NCBI GenBank assembly: GCA_002423025.1
Contig: DIUN01000013.1
Span: 4,388-68,387 of the forward strand
Length of the DNA: 64,000 nucleotides
Source of the DNA: Sphingomonadales bacterium UBA6157
GTDB taxonomy: Bacteria > Pseudomonadota > Alphaproteobacteria > Sphingomonadales > Sphingomonadaceae
Direction of reading: 5' to 3'
The translations under genes were made by a program, and so were the position numbers. Below are positions 24,096 to 32,277 of the stretch, piece by piece (the first letter of the stretch is position 1; each line of letters begins with the position of its first letter). The notes under the pieces were generated by a model. It ran no database searches. It saw nothing but the letters and a program-made list of their open reading frames with translations, and was not told the DNA's origin.

Positions 24096-24449
24096 ATGAA
24101 AGCGCCAGACCGGCCCATGTACCTGCAGATCCGCGATTCCATCGTGGACCGTATCCTGTCCGGCGGTGACAACGCGCTGTTGCCCTCGGTGCGGGCGCTC
24201 GCCGCCGATGCCGGGGTCAATCCGCTCACCGTTGCAAAGGCCTATCATGAGCTGCAGGCCGGCGGTCTGGTGGTGGCGCGCAAGGGCGTTGGACTGTTTG
24301 CCGCCCCCGGCGCCGCGGCAGCACTGCTCAAGACCGAGCGGTCGCTGTTCCTGCGCGAGGAATGGCCGCGCGTACAGAAGCGCATGGCGCAGCTTGGCCT
24401 GAGCACCGAGGAATTGCTCGGCAAGCGACCAGCTACAGCGGACGCCTGA
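24096..24449 (+). CDS. GntR family regulator, YtrA subfamily
   Basis: This 117-residue protein has the winged-helix GntR domain (about 5-72: PMYLQIRDSIVDRILSG, LPSVRALAADAGVNPLTVAKAYHELQAGGLV) and a short helical tail of about 45 residues, as in YtrA-type regulators that lack a large ligand domain. Members of that group usually repress a nearby ABC exporter operon. None is adjacent here, so the target is unknown. It is convergent with the dGTPase-like gene, five bases apart. Confidence 0.9.
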   Translation: MKAPDRPMYLQIRDSIVDRILSGGDNALLPSVRALAADAGVNPLTVAKAYHELQAGGLVVARKGVGLFAAPGAAAALLKTERSLFLREEWPRVQKRMAQLGLSTEELLGKRPATADA

Positions 24450-24454
24450 ACGGC

Positions 24455-25621
24455 CTAGATCTGCACATCCGTCGGCAGCGGTGACGGCCCCACCAGCCGC
24501 TCATGGCTCTTCAGGGCATAGCGGTCTGTCATCCCCGCGATGAAATCCGCCACATGCCGCGCCCGGCCCGGCTCCTCGGCGGGCGTCGCCGCAGCCCAGT
24601 CGGCCGGCATCGCGGCAGGGTCGGCATGGAAGCAGGCGAACAGCCCGGCCACCACAAGTTGCGAAGGGTCCCGCAGCGCTTTTACATGGGGGTGCTGATA
24701 CATCCGCTCGCGCAGGAACGCCTTCAGCGCCCGGGTTTCGGCGCGAAGCCCCTCGGAAAGCCCCACCAGCGGACGACCGGCAGCTCGCACATCGGCGACG
24801 CTACGCGGCGCCACCTCTGCAATGCGGCGACGTGTTTCGGCCAGCAGGTCGTCAGTCATCCGGCCGATCTGGTCCCGCACAAGTTCCGGCACCAGCCGGC
24901 GGCGCGCGCTCACATCCGGCCAGCGCACCTTGACCCGCCGCCAGCTTTCCGCCGTGAACGGCACGGCGGCGGCAATCTCCTCGATGGTGAACAGCCCGGC
25001 CCGGATGCCGTCATCGAGATCGTGATTGTCATAGGCGATGTCATCGGCCAGCGCCGCCACCTGCGCTTCCAGCCCGGCGTGACTGGCGAGATCGAGGCTC
25101 CAGGCCGCATCCGTCTCGGCCATCGCCCAGGTTGGCTCGTAGATCGGGCCATTGTGCTTGGCGAGGCCTTCCAGCGTTTCCCAGCTCAGGTTCAGCCCGT
25201 CCCAGCCGGGGTAACGGCTTTCCAGCCGCGTCACGATGCGCAGCGTCTGGGCATTGTGATCGAAGCCGCCATAGGGCGCCAGCGCCGCCTCCAGCGCATC
25301 TTCACCACTGTGGCCGAAAGGCGGGTGGCCAAGATCGTGCGCCAGCGCCAGCGCTTCGGTCAGGTCCTCGTCCAGCCCCAGCGCCCGTGCCAGCGTGCGG
25401 GCGATTTGCGCCACCTCAAGGCTGTGCGTCAGGCGAACGCGAAAATGGTCCCCATCCGGCGCCACGAACACCTGGGTCTTGTAGCGCAGGCGCCGGAAGG
25501 CGCTGCTGTGGATGATCCTGTCCCGGTCCCGCTGGAAGGCGGTGCGGGTGAGCGAGGCCGGCTCCGGGTGAAGCCGGCCTCGCGAAGCCTGGTGAAGCGT
25601 GGCGTAGGGCGCGAGCGTCAC
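24455..25621 (-). CDS. Deoxyguanosinetriphosphate triphosphohydrolase-like protein
   Basis: This 388-residue HD-domain phosphohydrolase has the metal site His67 (VRLTHSLEV), His95-Asp96 (LAHDLGHPPFGHSGE) and a later aspartate in ALADDIAYDNHDLDD. It hydrolyses dNTPs to deoxynucleosides and triphosphate in related proteins; specificity is uncertain, as this is the shorter dgt type 2-like group. The start is GTG and overlaps the stop of the upstream racemase gene (GTGA). Confidence 0.92.
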   Translation of the reverse strand: MTLAPYATLHQASRGRLHPEPASLTRTAFQRDRDRIIHSSAFRRLRYKTQVFVAPDGDHFRVRLTHSLEVAQIARTLARALGLDEDLTEALALAHDLGHPPFGHSGEDALEAALAPYGGFDHNAQTLRIVTRLESRYPGWDGLNLSWETLEGLAKHNGPIYEPTWAMAETDAAWSLDLASHAGLEAQVAALADDIAYDNHDLDDGIRAGLFTIEEIAAAVPFTAESWRRVKVRWPDVSARRRLVPELVRDQIGRMTDDLLAETRRRIAEVAPRSVADVRAAGRPLVGLSEGLRAETRALKAFLRERMYQHPHVKALRDPSQLVVAGLFACFHADPAAMPADWAAATPAEEPGRARHVADFIAGMTDRYALKSHERLVGPSPLPTDVQI

Positions 25622-26694
25622 GCCGCCGTTGGGCCGAGAAGGCCGGTATCGAACGCCGTCGTCATCCGCGGCGTATCGGTCTGCGTCACGGAATAGCGCG
25701 GCGCCGGAGCCGGCTGCATCACGCCGCCAACTTCAACAAAGGTGCCACGCTCGGCGTTGTGCGGATGCAGCGGCGCCTCCCCCATGGACAGCACCGGTGC
25801 GAAGCACACATCGGTCATTTCCATCAGCACGCACCATTCATCACGGCTCTTCGATTTGAACAGCGCGGTCAGCTTGGCCTTCAATGGGCCCCAGGCGGCG
25901 CGGTCCATCTGTGCGTCGAAATCCTTGTCCTCGGTCAGGCCGGCGAGGCGGCGCAACTCGGCATAGAATTGCGGCTCAAGGCTGCCGATGGAGATCCACT
26001 TGCCGTCAGCGGTCTCATAAGTGTCGTACATGTGCGCGCCGGTATCGAGCAGGTTGGTGCCGCGATCATCGCTCCAAATGCCGTTGGCGCGGAAGCCCCA
26101 GATCATGCTCATCAGCACGGCGCTGCCATCGGTCATGGCGCAATCGATCACCTGGCCCTGGCCGGTGCGCTGGGCGTGGAGCAGCGCACTGACCATGCCG
26201 AAGGCTAGCATCATGCCGCCACCACCAAAATCGCCCACCATGTTGATCGGCGGGGTCGGCTTCTCGCCGGCGCGGCCATAGGTGTGAAGGGCGCCCGAGA
26301 GCGCGATATAGTTGATGTCATGGCCGGCTGCCGGGGCATAGGGTCCGGTCTGGCCCCAGCCGGTCATGCGGCCGTAAACCAGCTTCGGGTTATCCGCGAG
26401 CAGCACATCCGGCCCTAGGCCGAGCCGCTCGGTAACACCGGGGCGGAAGCCTTCGATCAGGCCATCGGCGCTCTTTACCAGCTCACGCACCTGGGCCTTG
26501 CCCTCGGCGGACTTCAGATCCACCGCAATCAGCCGGCGCGAGCGCAGCAGCGGATCCCGCTTGTCGATATGGGCACCAGGGCGATCGATGCGGATGACCT
26601 CGGCGCCATGGTCCGCCAGCATCATGCCGGCAAACGGGCCCGGGCCGATGCCGGCGAGCTCGATGATGCGAAGTCCTGAAAGCGGTCCGGCCAT
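25618..26694 (-). CDS. CoA-transferase family III, alpha-methylacyl-CoA racemase-like
   Basis: This 358-residue CaiB/BaiF protein resembles alpha-methylacyl-CoA racemase. GLRIIELAGIGPGPFAGMMLADHGAEVIRI opens it. His125 (GHDINY) and Asp155 (GDFGGGG) match the catalytic His126/Asp156 pair of the mycobacterial racemase, which argues for racemase rather than CoA transfer. It would set the stereochemistry of 2-methyl-branched acyl-CoAs before beta-oxidation. It overlaps the dGTPase-like gene by four bases. Confidence 0.92.
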   Translation of the reverse strand: MAGPLSGLRIIELAGIGPGPFAGMMLADHGAEVIRIDRPGAHIDKRDPLLRSRRLIAVDLKSAEGKAQVRELVKSADGLIEGFRPGVTERLGLGPDVLLADNPKLVYGRMTGWGQTGPYAPAAGHDINYIALSGALHTYGRAGEKPTPPINMVGDFGGGGMMLAFGMVSALLHAQRTGQGQVIDCAMTDGSAVLMSMIWGFRANGIWSDDRGTNLLDTGAHMYDTYETADGKWISIGSLEPQFYAELRRLAGLTEDKDFDAQMDRAAWGPLKAKLTALFKSKSRDEWCVLMEMTDVCFAPVLSMGEAPLHPHNAERGTFVEVGGVMQPAPAPRYSVTQTDTPRMTTAFDTGLLGPTAA

Positions 26695-26824
26695 GGCGTG
26701 TCTCTCTGCTTGTCGCTACCGGGCGGCTTGTGCAGGCAGGGGGTGCAGCGCGTCAAGCATGGCGGGCTCAGGCTGCTCGTTTGGAGAGCGCGATCTATCC
26801 AAATCGGCAGTAACTTAATCCATC

Positions 26825-26853
26825 TTGACAGAGTGTTGAAATATGAAGATTTT
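26825..26853 (+). promoter_or_regulatory. Candidate promoter of the PEP-CTERM gene
   Basis: A perfect TTGACA (26825-26830) is followed after 17 bases by GATTTT (26848-26853) in an AT-rich stretch, about 50 bases before the ATG at 26901. The -10 is poor. Confidence 0.35.
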
Positions 26854-26900
26854 ACACCTGTTAATGCTTTTCAGGGGTGGAGAGCATGTGGGGGAATGAA

Positions 26901-27398
26901 ATGAAAATTCTGCAGCTTGCCGTTTCGGCTCTGGCGCTGGCCAGCATGCCCGCTCAGGCAGCCACCTATCTGTTCAGCTATTCGGGCGATGCAACCGCTA
27001 CGTTCACGCTGGATTCCAGTCCCACACCCGATTTTATCGATACCGATTTCTCGTTCACGATTTCCAACGTGCTGGTCAATTTCAATAGCGTGGACACGAT
27101 TGAGGACGCCTTTTTCTACACGCTCGGCGAGGGCGGCGGCTTTGGCGTTTTCGGTCTCATCGACGCTACTGGCCCTGAACTCTACACAGGCACGCAGAGC
27201 GCTCCGGTTTTCAAGCTCGGCGCCTTTGAGACCGTTGCCTTCAGCAGCGGGCAAGCTGGCACCGGCACCCTCGTCATCTCCGAAGTACCCTTCGTGAATG
27301 ATGTTCCCGAGCCGGCAAGCTGGGCCATGCTGATCGCCGGCTTCGGCCTGGTGGGCGCCACCATGCGCCGCCGCCGCAACGCGGCAGTCTCTGCCTGA
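26901..27398 (+). CDS. PEPxxWA-CTERM sorting domain protein
   Basis: This 165-residue exported protein has a signal peptide (about 1-20, ending AQA), a beta-rich middle with Phe- and Thr-rich strands, and a C-terminal sorting signal: VPEPASWAML, a hydrophobic helix, then MRRRRN. This PEPxxWA form is common in sphingomonads. It marks the protein for processing by an exosortase and delivery to the surface or exopolysaccharide. The exosortase is not in the window. A GGGGAA site precedes the ATG at 26901; ATGs at 26877 and 26889 are weaker choices. Confidence 0.88.
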   Translation: MKILQLAVSALALASMPAQAATYLFSYSGDATATFTLDSSPTPDFIDTDFSFTISNVLVNFNSVDTIEDAFFYTLGEGGGFGVFGLIDATGPELYTGTQSAPVFKLGAFETVAFSSGQAGTGTLVISEVPFVNDVPEPASWAMLIAGFGLVGATMRRRRNAAVSA

Positions 27399-27471
27399 CC
27401 TGAGCCAGCGCATCTTGACCGGCGCATGAGGCTCGGACATCGCTGGTGCTGAAACCAGCGGAGCCAAGCTC

Positions 27472-27864
27472 ATGCCCGTCACCATCTGGCACAACCCGAA
27501 ATGCGGCACGTCGCGCAATGCGCTGGCGATGATCCGCGCAACCGGCGTCGAGCCACAGATCATCGAATATCTGCGCACGCCGCCAGATGCTGAAACACTG
27601 GCGCGCGTTGCCGGGCTGGTCGGCGGCGCCAGGGCGCTGATGCGGACAAGCGGCACTCCGGCCGCCGAACTGGGGCTGGAAACCGCCGACGATGCCACCA
27701 TCCTCGCCGCGATGGCCGAGCACCCGATTCTCATAAACCGTCCCATTGTCATCGGCCCGCGCGGCACCGTGCTGGCCCGTCCATCGGAGCGGGTGCTCGA
27801 CGTGCTCGATGGCACGCTGCCGCCCGATTTCCGGAAGGAAGACGGCAAGCCGGCTGCGCACTGA
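27472..27864 (+). CDS. arsC: Arsenate reductase, glutaredoxin-coupled ArsC family
   Basis: This 130-residue protein has the ArsC fold with the catalytic Cys11 in HNPKCGTSRNAL, the YLRTPPDAETL segment, and PILINRPIVIGPRGTVLARPSERVLD, which supplies the anion-binding arginines. It would reduce arsenate using glutathione and glutaredoxin. No arsR, arsB or acr3 gene is nearby, so a general role is possible. The GNAT gene follows after three bases. Confidence 0.92.
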   Translation: MPVTIWHNPKCGTSRNALAMIRATGVEPQIIEYLRTPPDAETLARVAGLVGGARALMRTSGTPAAELGLETADDATILAAMAEHPILINRPIVIGPRGTVLARPSERVLDVLDGTLPPDFRKEDGKPAAH

Positions 27865-27867
27865 GCC

Positions 27868-28557
27868 ATGCAGATCCGCCCCGCCACCGCTGCAGACGCC
27901 CCGGCACTCGCCGCTATCTACGGCCCGGAAGTGCTGCACGGCACCGCCAGCTTCGAGACCGAAGCTCCCGATGCGGCGGAAATGGCCGCACGGCTGGCGC
28001 GGGTGCAGTCGCATGGCTGGCCATGGCTGGTAGCCGAGGTGGACGGCGCAGTGCTCGGCTATGCCTATGCCAGCCAGTTCCGGGATCGCCCGGCCTATGC
28101 GCATACGGCAGAGAACAGCGTGTATGTGGCGGCCAGCGCGCGCGGCCGCGGCATCGGGCTGGCGCTGCTGGAAGCGCTGTTCACCGCCGCAAAGGCCGCG
28201 GGCTTTGAGCAGATGATCGCCGTGGTGGGTGATGCGGCGGGCAACACAGCCTCGCTGGCGCTGCACACGCGCGCCGGTTTTCGCCCCGTGGGCCGGCTTG
28301 AAGGTGTCGGCTGCAAGTTCGGCCAGTTGCTCGATGTGGCCTATCTGCAGCGAAGCCTCTGCGCTGCCTATTCCGCCAGCAGCCGGTCCGGATCAAGCCG
28401 CACGCCGGACCAGGTGATGCCCCAGTGCAGATGCGGCCCTGTCACGCGCCCGGTCGCGCCGATAGACCCAATGGCATCCCCGGCCTTGAGCACCTGCCCC
28501 TCCCGCACATCGATGCGCGAAAGATGCAGGAACGCCGAGACTAGGCCGAAGCCATGA
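27868..28557 (+). CDS. GNAT acetyltransferase, phosphinothricin/methionine-derivative type, with run-on C-terminus
   Basis: The first 164 or so residues form a complete GNAT domain of the Pat/MddA type: IRPATAADAPALAAIYGPEVL, SVYVAASARGRGIGLALLEALF (acetyl-CoA loop) and HTRAGFRPVGRLEGVG. Relatives end near LDVAYLQRSL. Here the frame runs on for about 65 residues rich in Ser, Arg, Pro and Cys with no homology. This extension lies antisense to the last 190 bases of the M23 peptidase gene, so it probably arose by loss of a stop. The catalytic part should be intact. Confidence 0.85.
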   Translation: MQIRPATAADAPALAAIYGPEVLHGTASFETEAPDAAEMAARLARVQSHGWPWLVAEVDGAVLGYAYASQFRDRPAYAHTAENSVYVAASARGRGIGLALLEALFTAAKAAGFEQMIAVVGDAAGNTASLALHTRAGFRPVGRLEGVGCKFGQLLDVAYLQRSLCAAYSASSRSGSSRTPDQVMPQCRCGPVTRPVAPIDPMASPALSTCPSRTSMRERCRNAETRPKP

Positions 28558-29240
28558 TCGAGCAGCACGAGATTGCCTTCCAGCGTGAACGGCCCCTCGG
28601 CCAGCCGCACGATGCCGCCCACCGGCGCCAGCACCGGGGCTCCCGCCGGCGCCGCATAATCCACCCCGGCATGAAAGGCGGACGGCGTACCGGCATAAAT
28701 CCGCTGCGAGCCGAACAGGCCGGAAACGCGCCCCTCCGCCGGCCGGCGAAACGGCTCGGCCCAATCCATCAAGTCCGACGGCACGGCGCGGGCAGCACCG
28801 ATGCGCGCCAGTTCGGCCGGGCGTCGGCGCTCATACTCCGCATCCGGCACCGGCCGCAGCGGCAGGCCGGGCAGCGATTCAATCTGCCAGGGGCGCGGCG
28901 CGACAGCGAGCCGGCGGCTTGCCGCGCTGCCATCCGCATTGCGCCACGCAAGCACCGCCTCAGAGCTGGAATCACGGGAAAAACCGATGAGGAAGGCGCC
29001 GTCAGCCGATGTCTTGACCGGCTTGCCATCGAGCGTCAGCTCCGTGGCGCCAGCCGGCAGCCTGCCACGCATCAGCCCGCCCTGTTCCTGCCGGCCCGCC
29101 AGTTCGAGCGGCCTCGGCACTGCAGCAGCGGGCGGTGCCATGGGCGGCGGAGCTATGGGCAGCGGAACGGGGGCGGAGGCACAGCCAGCCAGCCCCGCCG
29201 CCAAAAACGCTGGCAGCAGCGCCGCCGCTGCCAGCCTCAC
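28368..29240 (-). CDS. M23 family metallopeptidase, lipoprotein
   Basis: This 290-residue envelope protein has a lipoprotein signal with lipobox LAGC (Cys20), a Pro-rich linker, a small beta domain and a C-terminal LytM/peptidase M23 domain (about 170-285). The zinc ligands are visible: FHAGVDYAAPAG (His and Asp) and GPHLHWGI (HxH). It should cut peptidoglycan cross-links or activate amidases. The GTG start overlaps the DUF2093 stop. Its 3' end is overlapped by the convergent GNAT frame. Confidence 0.9.
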   Translation of the reverse strand: MRLAAAALLPAFLAAGLAGCASAPVPLPIAPPPMAPPAAAVPRPLELAGRQEQGGLMRGRLPAGATELTLDGKPVKTSADGAFLIGFSRDSSSEAVLAWRNADGSAASRRLAVAPRPWQIESLPGLPLRPVPDAEYERRRPAELARIGAARAVPSDLMDWAEPFRRPAEGRVSGLFGSQRIYAGTPSAFHAGVDYAAPAGAPVLAPVGGIVRLAEGPFTLEGNLVLLDHGFGLVSAFLHLSRIDVREGQVLKAGDAIGSIGATGRVTGPHLHWGITWSGVRLDPDRLLAE

Positions 29241-29452
29241 AATTTGCCCTTGGCCTTCATCTCGGCGTAGCGCTCAGTGGCGACCACGGCATCGGCATAG
29301 GCCTCCTGGAGTTCATGGCTCCAGTAGCGCAGCGCCTGCAGGCCGATGCGCTTGCCGGTGACAGCGCAGAGCACATAATCGCCACGCTCCACCACTTCAT
29401 AGGTGCCGGAAAGATAGTGCAGGCGCGCCGGGCGGCCGAGGGTATCGAGCAT
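29237..29452 (-). CDS. DUF2093 protein
   Basis: This 71-residue protein matches DUF2093, a small alphaproteobacterial family of unknown function, with ARLHYLSGTYEVVERGDYVLCAVTGKRIGLQALRYWSHELQEAYA. The single cysteine and the TGKRI turn recall a degenerate zinc ribbon. Its ATG shares one base with the xseA stop (TGATG), and its stop overlaps the M23 gene, so the three are probably translated in sequence. Confidence 0.88.
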   Translation of the reverse strand: MLDTLGRPARLHYLSGTYEVVERGDYVLCAVTGKRIGLQALRYWSHELQEAYADAVVATERYAEMKAKGKL

Positions 29453-30906
29453 CAGAGCAGCCTTTTCTGGGCGGAATTGTCGGTAAGCACCGGCGTTTCG
29501 CCATCCTGGAAGCGGATAGTGAGATGGGTATTGCGGGCCGCAATTGCAGCAGTGGTGACAAGTTTTCCGTCCGGCCCGCGCACCAGCGCATAGCCGCGCG
29601 CCAGCACCTGCTCCGGCCCCAGCGAGCCGAGCATCCGGGCAGCAGCCGCCAGCCGCGCTTCATCCCGCGCCGCGCCGGAGCGCAACAGGTGCGGCCGCAG
29701 CCGGGCAGCACGGGTTTCCAGCCGGGTGCGGCTCTCGGCAATGCGCGCCTTGCCGCCACGCTCCAGCCCTGAGCCTGCAGCCGCGAGCAAGCCGGCGGCC
29801 CTGTCGCGGCGGGAAAAGATGAGCGCCGGGCGCAGCGCCGCGCCGATCCGGGCGGCGCGGCCTTGCCAATAACTCGCGCTGGCCCGCAGCCCGCGCGGCA
29901 GGCGGCCGGACAGGTCATCGAGCCGCTGCATCGGCAGTTCGAGCAACGTGCGCGCCTGCGGCAGGCGACGGGCGGCGGCCTCGGTGCGCTCGCGGCGCTG
30001 GGCCAGGCCACGCGCGGCCGCCCGGTCAAGCCGCGCCGCGTTCATGGCCAGCGCGGCGCGCAGTTCGGCCAGCACCGGCACGGCGCGCTCGGCGGCGGCG
30101 GTGGGCGTGGGCGCGCGCCAGTCACTGGCGAAATCGATGAGCGTCGTGTCTGTTTCATGGCCCACGGCGCTGATCAGCGGAATGGCGCTGGCAGCAGCGG
30201 CGCGCACCACGCTCTCCTCGTTGAAGGCGGCGAGATCCTCGATCGAACCACCGCCGCGCGCCACGATGATGAGATCGGGCCGCGGCACCGGGCCGCCCGG
30301 CGCAATGGCGTTGAAGCCGCGGATGGCGGCGCTCACCTGCGCAGCGGCGGCCTCGCCCTGCACCGCGACCGGCCACACCAGCACATGGCGGGGGAACCTG
30401 TCCGCCAGCCGGTGCAGGATATCGCGAATCACCGCGCCGGTGGCGGAGGTGACAACGCCGATGACCTGCGGAATGTGCGGCAGCGGCTGCTTGCGGCTGG
30501 CATCGAACAGGCCTTCGGCCGCCAGCTTGAGCCGCCGTGCCTCGATCTGGGCGAGCAGCGCGCCGACGCCGGCCGGCGCCATGCGCTCCACGACAATCTG
30601 GTACTTCGAGCGGCCGGGGAAGGTGGTGAGCTTGCCTGTCACCACCACTTCCATGCCATCCTCGGGGCGGAAGTTGAGCGTCGAGACGCTACCCTTGAAC
30701 ATCACCAGATCGATATTGGCGCGCTCGTCCTTCAGCGTTCCGTAGCAATGGCCGGAGATATGACGCTTGAAGCCGGACAGTTCGCCGCGCACCCGCACCT
30801 GGCCAAACGCCGCCTCCACCGTACGCTTGAGCGCACCGGCAATCTCGCTCACCGAATATTCGGGCGTGTTGCCGGGCAGGGCTTCTGGGGCTGTTGTTTC
30901 GGTCAC
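29452..30906 (-). CDS. xseA: Exodeoxyribonuclease VII large subunit
   Basis: XseA is the catalytic subunit of exonuclease VII. The 484-residue protein has the N-terminal OB domain (about 17-115, EYSVSEIAGALKRTVEAAFGQVRVRGELSG), the nuclease core with GVVTSATGAVIRDILHRLADRFP and DLIIVARGGGSIEDLAAFN, DSVVRAAAAS-like and GHETDTTLIDFASDWRAPTPTAAAE, then a long Arg/Ala-rich coiled coil. It is divergent from purD. DUF2093 and an M23 lipoprotein follow on the same transcript. Confidence 0.96.
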   Translation of the reverse strand: MTETTAPEALPGNTPEYSVSEIAGALKRTVEAAFGQVRVRGELSGFKRHISGHCYGTLKDERANIDLVMFKGSVSTLNFRPEDGMEVVVTGKLTTFPGRSKYQIVVERMAPAGVGALLAQIEARRLKLAAEGLFDASRKQPLPHIPQVIGVVTSATGAVIRDILHRLADRFPRHVLVWPVAVQGEAAAAQVSAAIRGFNAIAPGGPVPRPDLIIVARGGGSIEDLAAFNEESVVRAAAASAIPLISAVGHETDTTLIDFASDWRAPTPTAAAERAVPVLAELRAALAMNAARLDRAAARGLAQRRERTEAAARRLPQARTLLELPMQRLDDLSGRLPRGLRASASYWQGRAARIGAALRPALIFSRRDRAAGLLAAAGSGLERGGKARIAESRTRLETRAARLRPHLLRSGAARDEARLAAAARMLGSLGPEQVLARGYALVRGPDGKLVTTAAIAARNTHLTIRFQDGETPVLTDNSAQKRLL

Positions 30907-30954
30907 AGCTGTTCTCTTAGAGCCGATTGTCGCGCCGGTGAAGGCTGCGCGCGG

Positions 30955-30982
30955 TTGATGCCGCCGCCAGCCCTGTTAAGAA
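30955..30982 (+). promoter_or_regulatory. Weak candidate promoter of purD
   Basis: TTGATG (30955-30960) and TAAGAA (30977-30982) are 16 bases apart and would start transcription near the ATG at 30990. No ribosome site precedes that ATG. Confidence 0.25.
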
Positions 30983-30989
30983 CATCGTC

Positions 30990-32231
30990 ATGGCTCAAGA
31001 TCTCGACATTCTGGTTCTCGGTAGCGGCGGGCGCGAGCACGCGCTGTGCTGGAAGCTCAAGCAAAGCCCGCGCACCCGGCGGCTGCTCTGCGCCCCCGGC
31101 AATGCCGGCATCGCCGCCGTGGCCGAGTGCATCAGCCTCGCCATCGACAGCCCGGAGGCGGTGACAGCTTATGCCAGGGAGCACGGCATCGGACTCGTCG
31201 TCATCGGCCCGGAAGTGCCGCTGATCGCCGGCGTTGCCGATGCGCTACGGGCGGCCGGTATCCCGGTGTTCGGCCCCGGCAAGGCCGCCGCGCGGCTGGA
31301 AGGCTCGAAGGGCTTCACCAAGGATCTGTGCCGCCACGCTGCCATTCCCACGGCTGCCTATCGCAGCTTCGCCACCGCCAATGAGGCGCACCATTATGTG
31401 GCGGTGCACCCGCTGCCCGTAGTGGTGAAGGCTGATGGCCTGGCTGCCGGCAAGGGCGTGACCGTGGCGGAAACCAATGAGGAAGGGCTGGAGGCACTGG
31501 CGCTGATCGATGGCCCGGTGGTCGTGGAGCAGTATCTGGAAGGGCCGGAGGCCAGCCTCTTTGTGCTCAGCGATGGCCACAGCTTCAGCTATTTTGCCTC
31601 CGCGCAGGACCACAAGCGCGCGCTCGATGGTGACAAGGGCCCGAACACCGGCGGCATGGGCGCCATCTCGCCGGCTCCGGCTCTCACCGATGCGCTGCGG
31701 GACCGGGCCATCGAGGAGATCATCAAGCCGACCCTCGCTGCCATGGCCGAGGCCGGAACCCCCTTCCAGGGCATGCTCTTCGCCGGGCTGATGATCACCC
31801 GCACCGGGCCCAAACTCATCGAATACAACGTCCGCTTCGGTGATCCGGAAACCCAGGCGATGCTGCTGCGGCTGGAGAGCGACCTTGCCGAGCTGCTGCT
31901 GGCCTGCGCCGAGCAGCGCCTGCACGAGGTGGCGAGCCGCTGGTCCAGCGATGTCGCCATTTCGGTCGTCATGGCCTCGAAGGGCTATCCCGATGCGCCT
32001 GTCACCGGCACCGCCATCTTTGGCGTGGAAGCGGCCGAAGCCGATGGCGCGGCGGTGTTCCATGCCGGCACGCGGCGGGATGACAAGGGACGGCTCATCG
32101 CCACCGGCGGCCGGGTGCTCGCCGTGGCAGCCCGCGGAAGCGATAGTGGCGCCGCCCGCGCCAAGGCCTATGCTGCGGTGGACAGGATCGATTGGCCCGG
32201 CGGCTTCTGCCGGCGCGACATCGGCGCCTGA
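30990..32231 (+). CDS. purD: Phosphoribosylamine--glycine ligase
   Basis: PurD (GARS) joins glycine to phosphoribosylamine in purine synthesis. The 413-residue ATP-grasp protein has LVLGSGGREHALCWKL, the PLPVVVKADGLAAGKGVTV nucleotide loop, DGDKGPNTGGMGAISPAP and EYNVRFGDPETQAML. Length is slightly below the usual 420-430. It stands alone without other pur genes. The phosphotransferase gene follows after 46 bases. Confidence 0.96.
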   Translation: MAQDLDILVLGSGGREHALCWKLKQSPRTRRLLCAPGNAGIAAVAECISLAIDSPEAVTAYAREHGIGLVVIGPEVPLIAGVADALRAAGIPVFGPGKAAARLEGSKGFTKDLCRHAAIPTAAYRSFATANEAHHYVAVHPLPVVVKADGLAAGKGVTVAETNEEGLEALALIDGPVVVEQYLEGPEASLFVLSDGHSFSYFASAQDHKRALDGDKGPNTGGMGAISPAPALTDALRDRAIEEIIKPTLAAMAEAGTPFQGMLFAGLMITRTGPKLIEYNVRFGDPETQAMLLRLESDLAELLLACAEQRLHEVASRWSSDVAISVVMASKGYPDAPVTGTAIFGVEAAEADGAAVFHAGTRRDDKGRLIATGGRVLAVAARGSDSGAARAKAYAAVDRIDWPGGFCRRDIGA

Positions 32232-32277
32232 CAAGGCACCCGGCGCTCCGGGGCCGGCAGTGGCTTTGAGGATCAGC

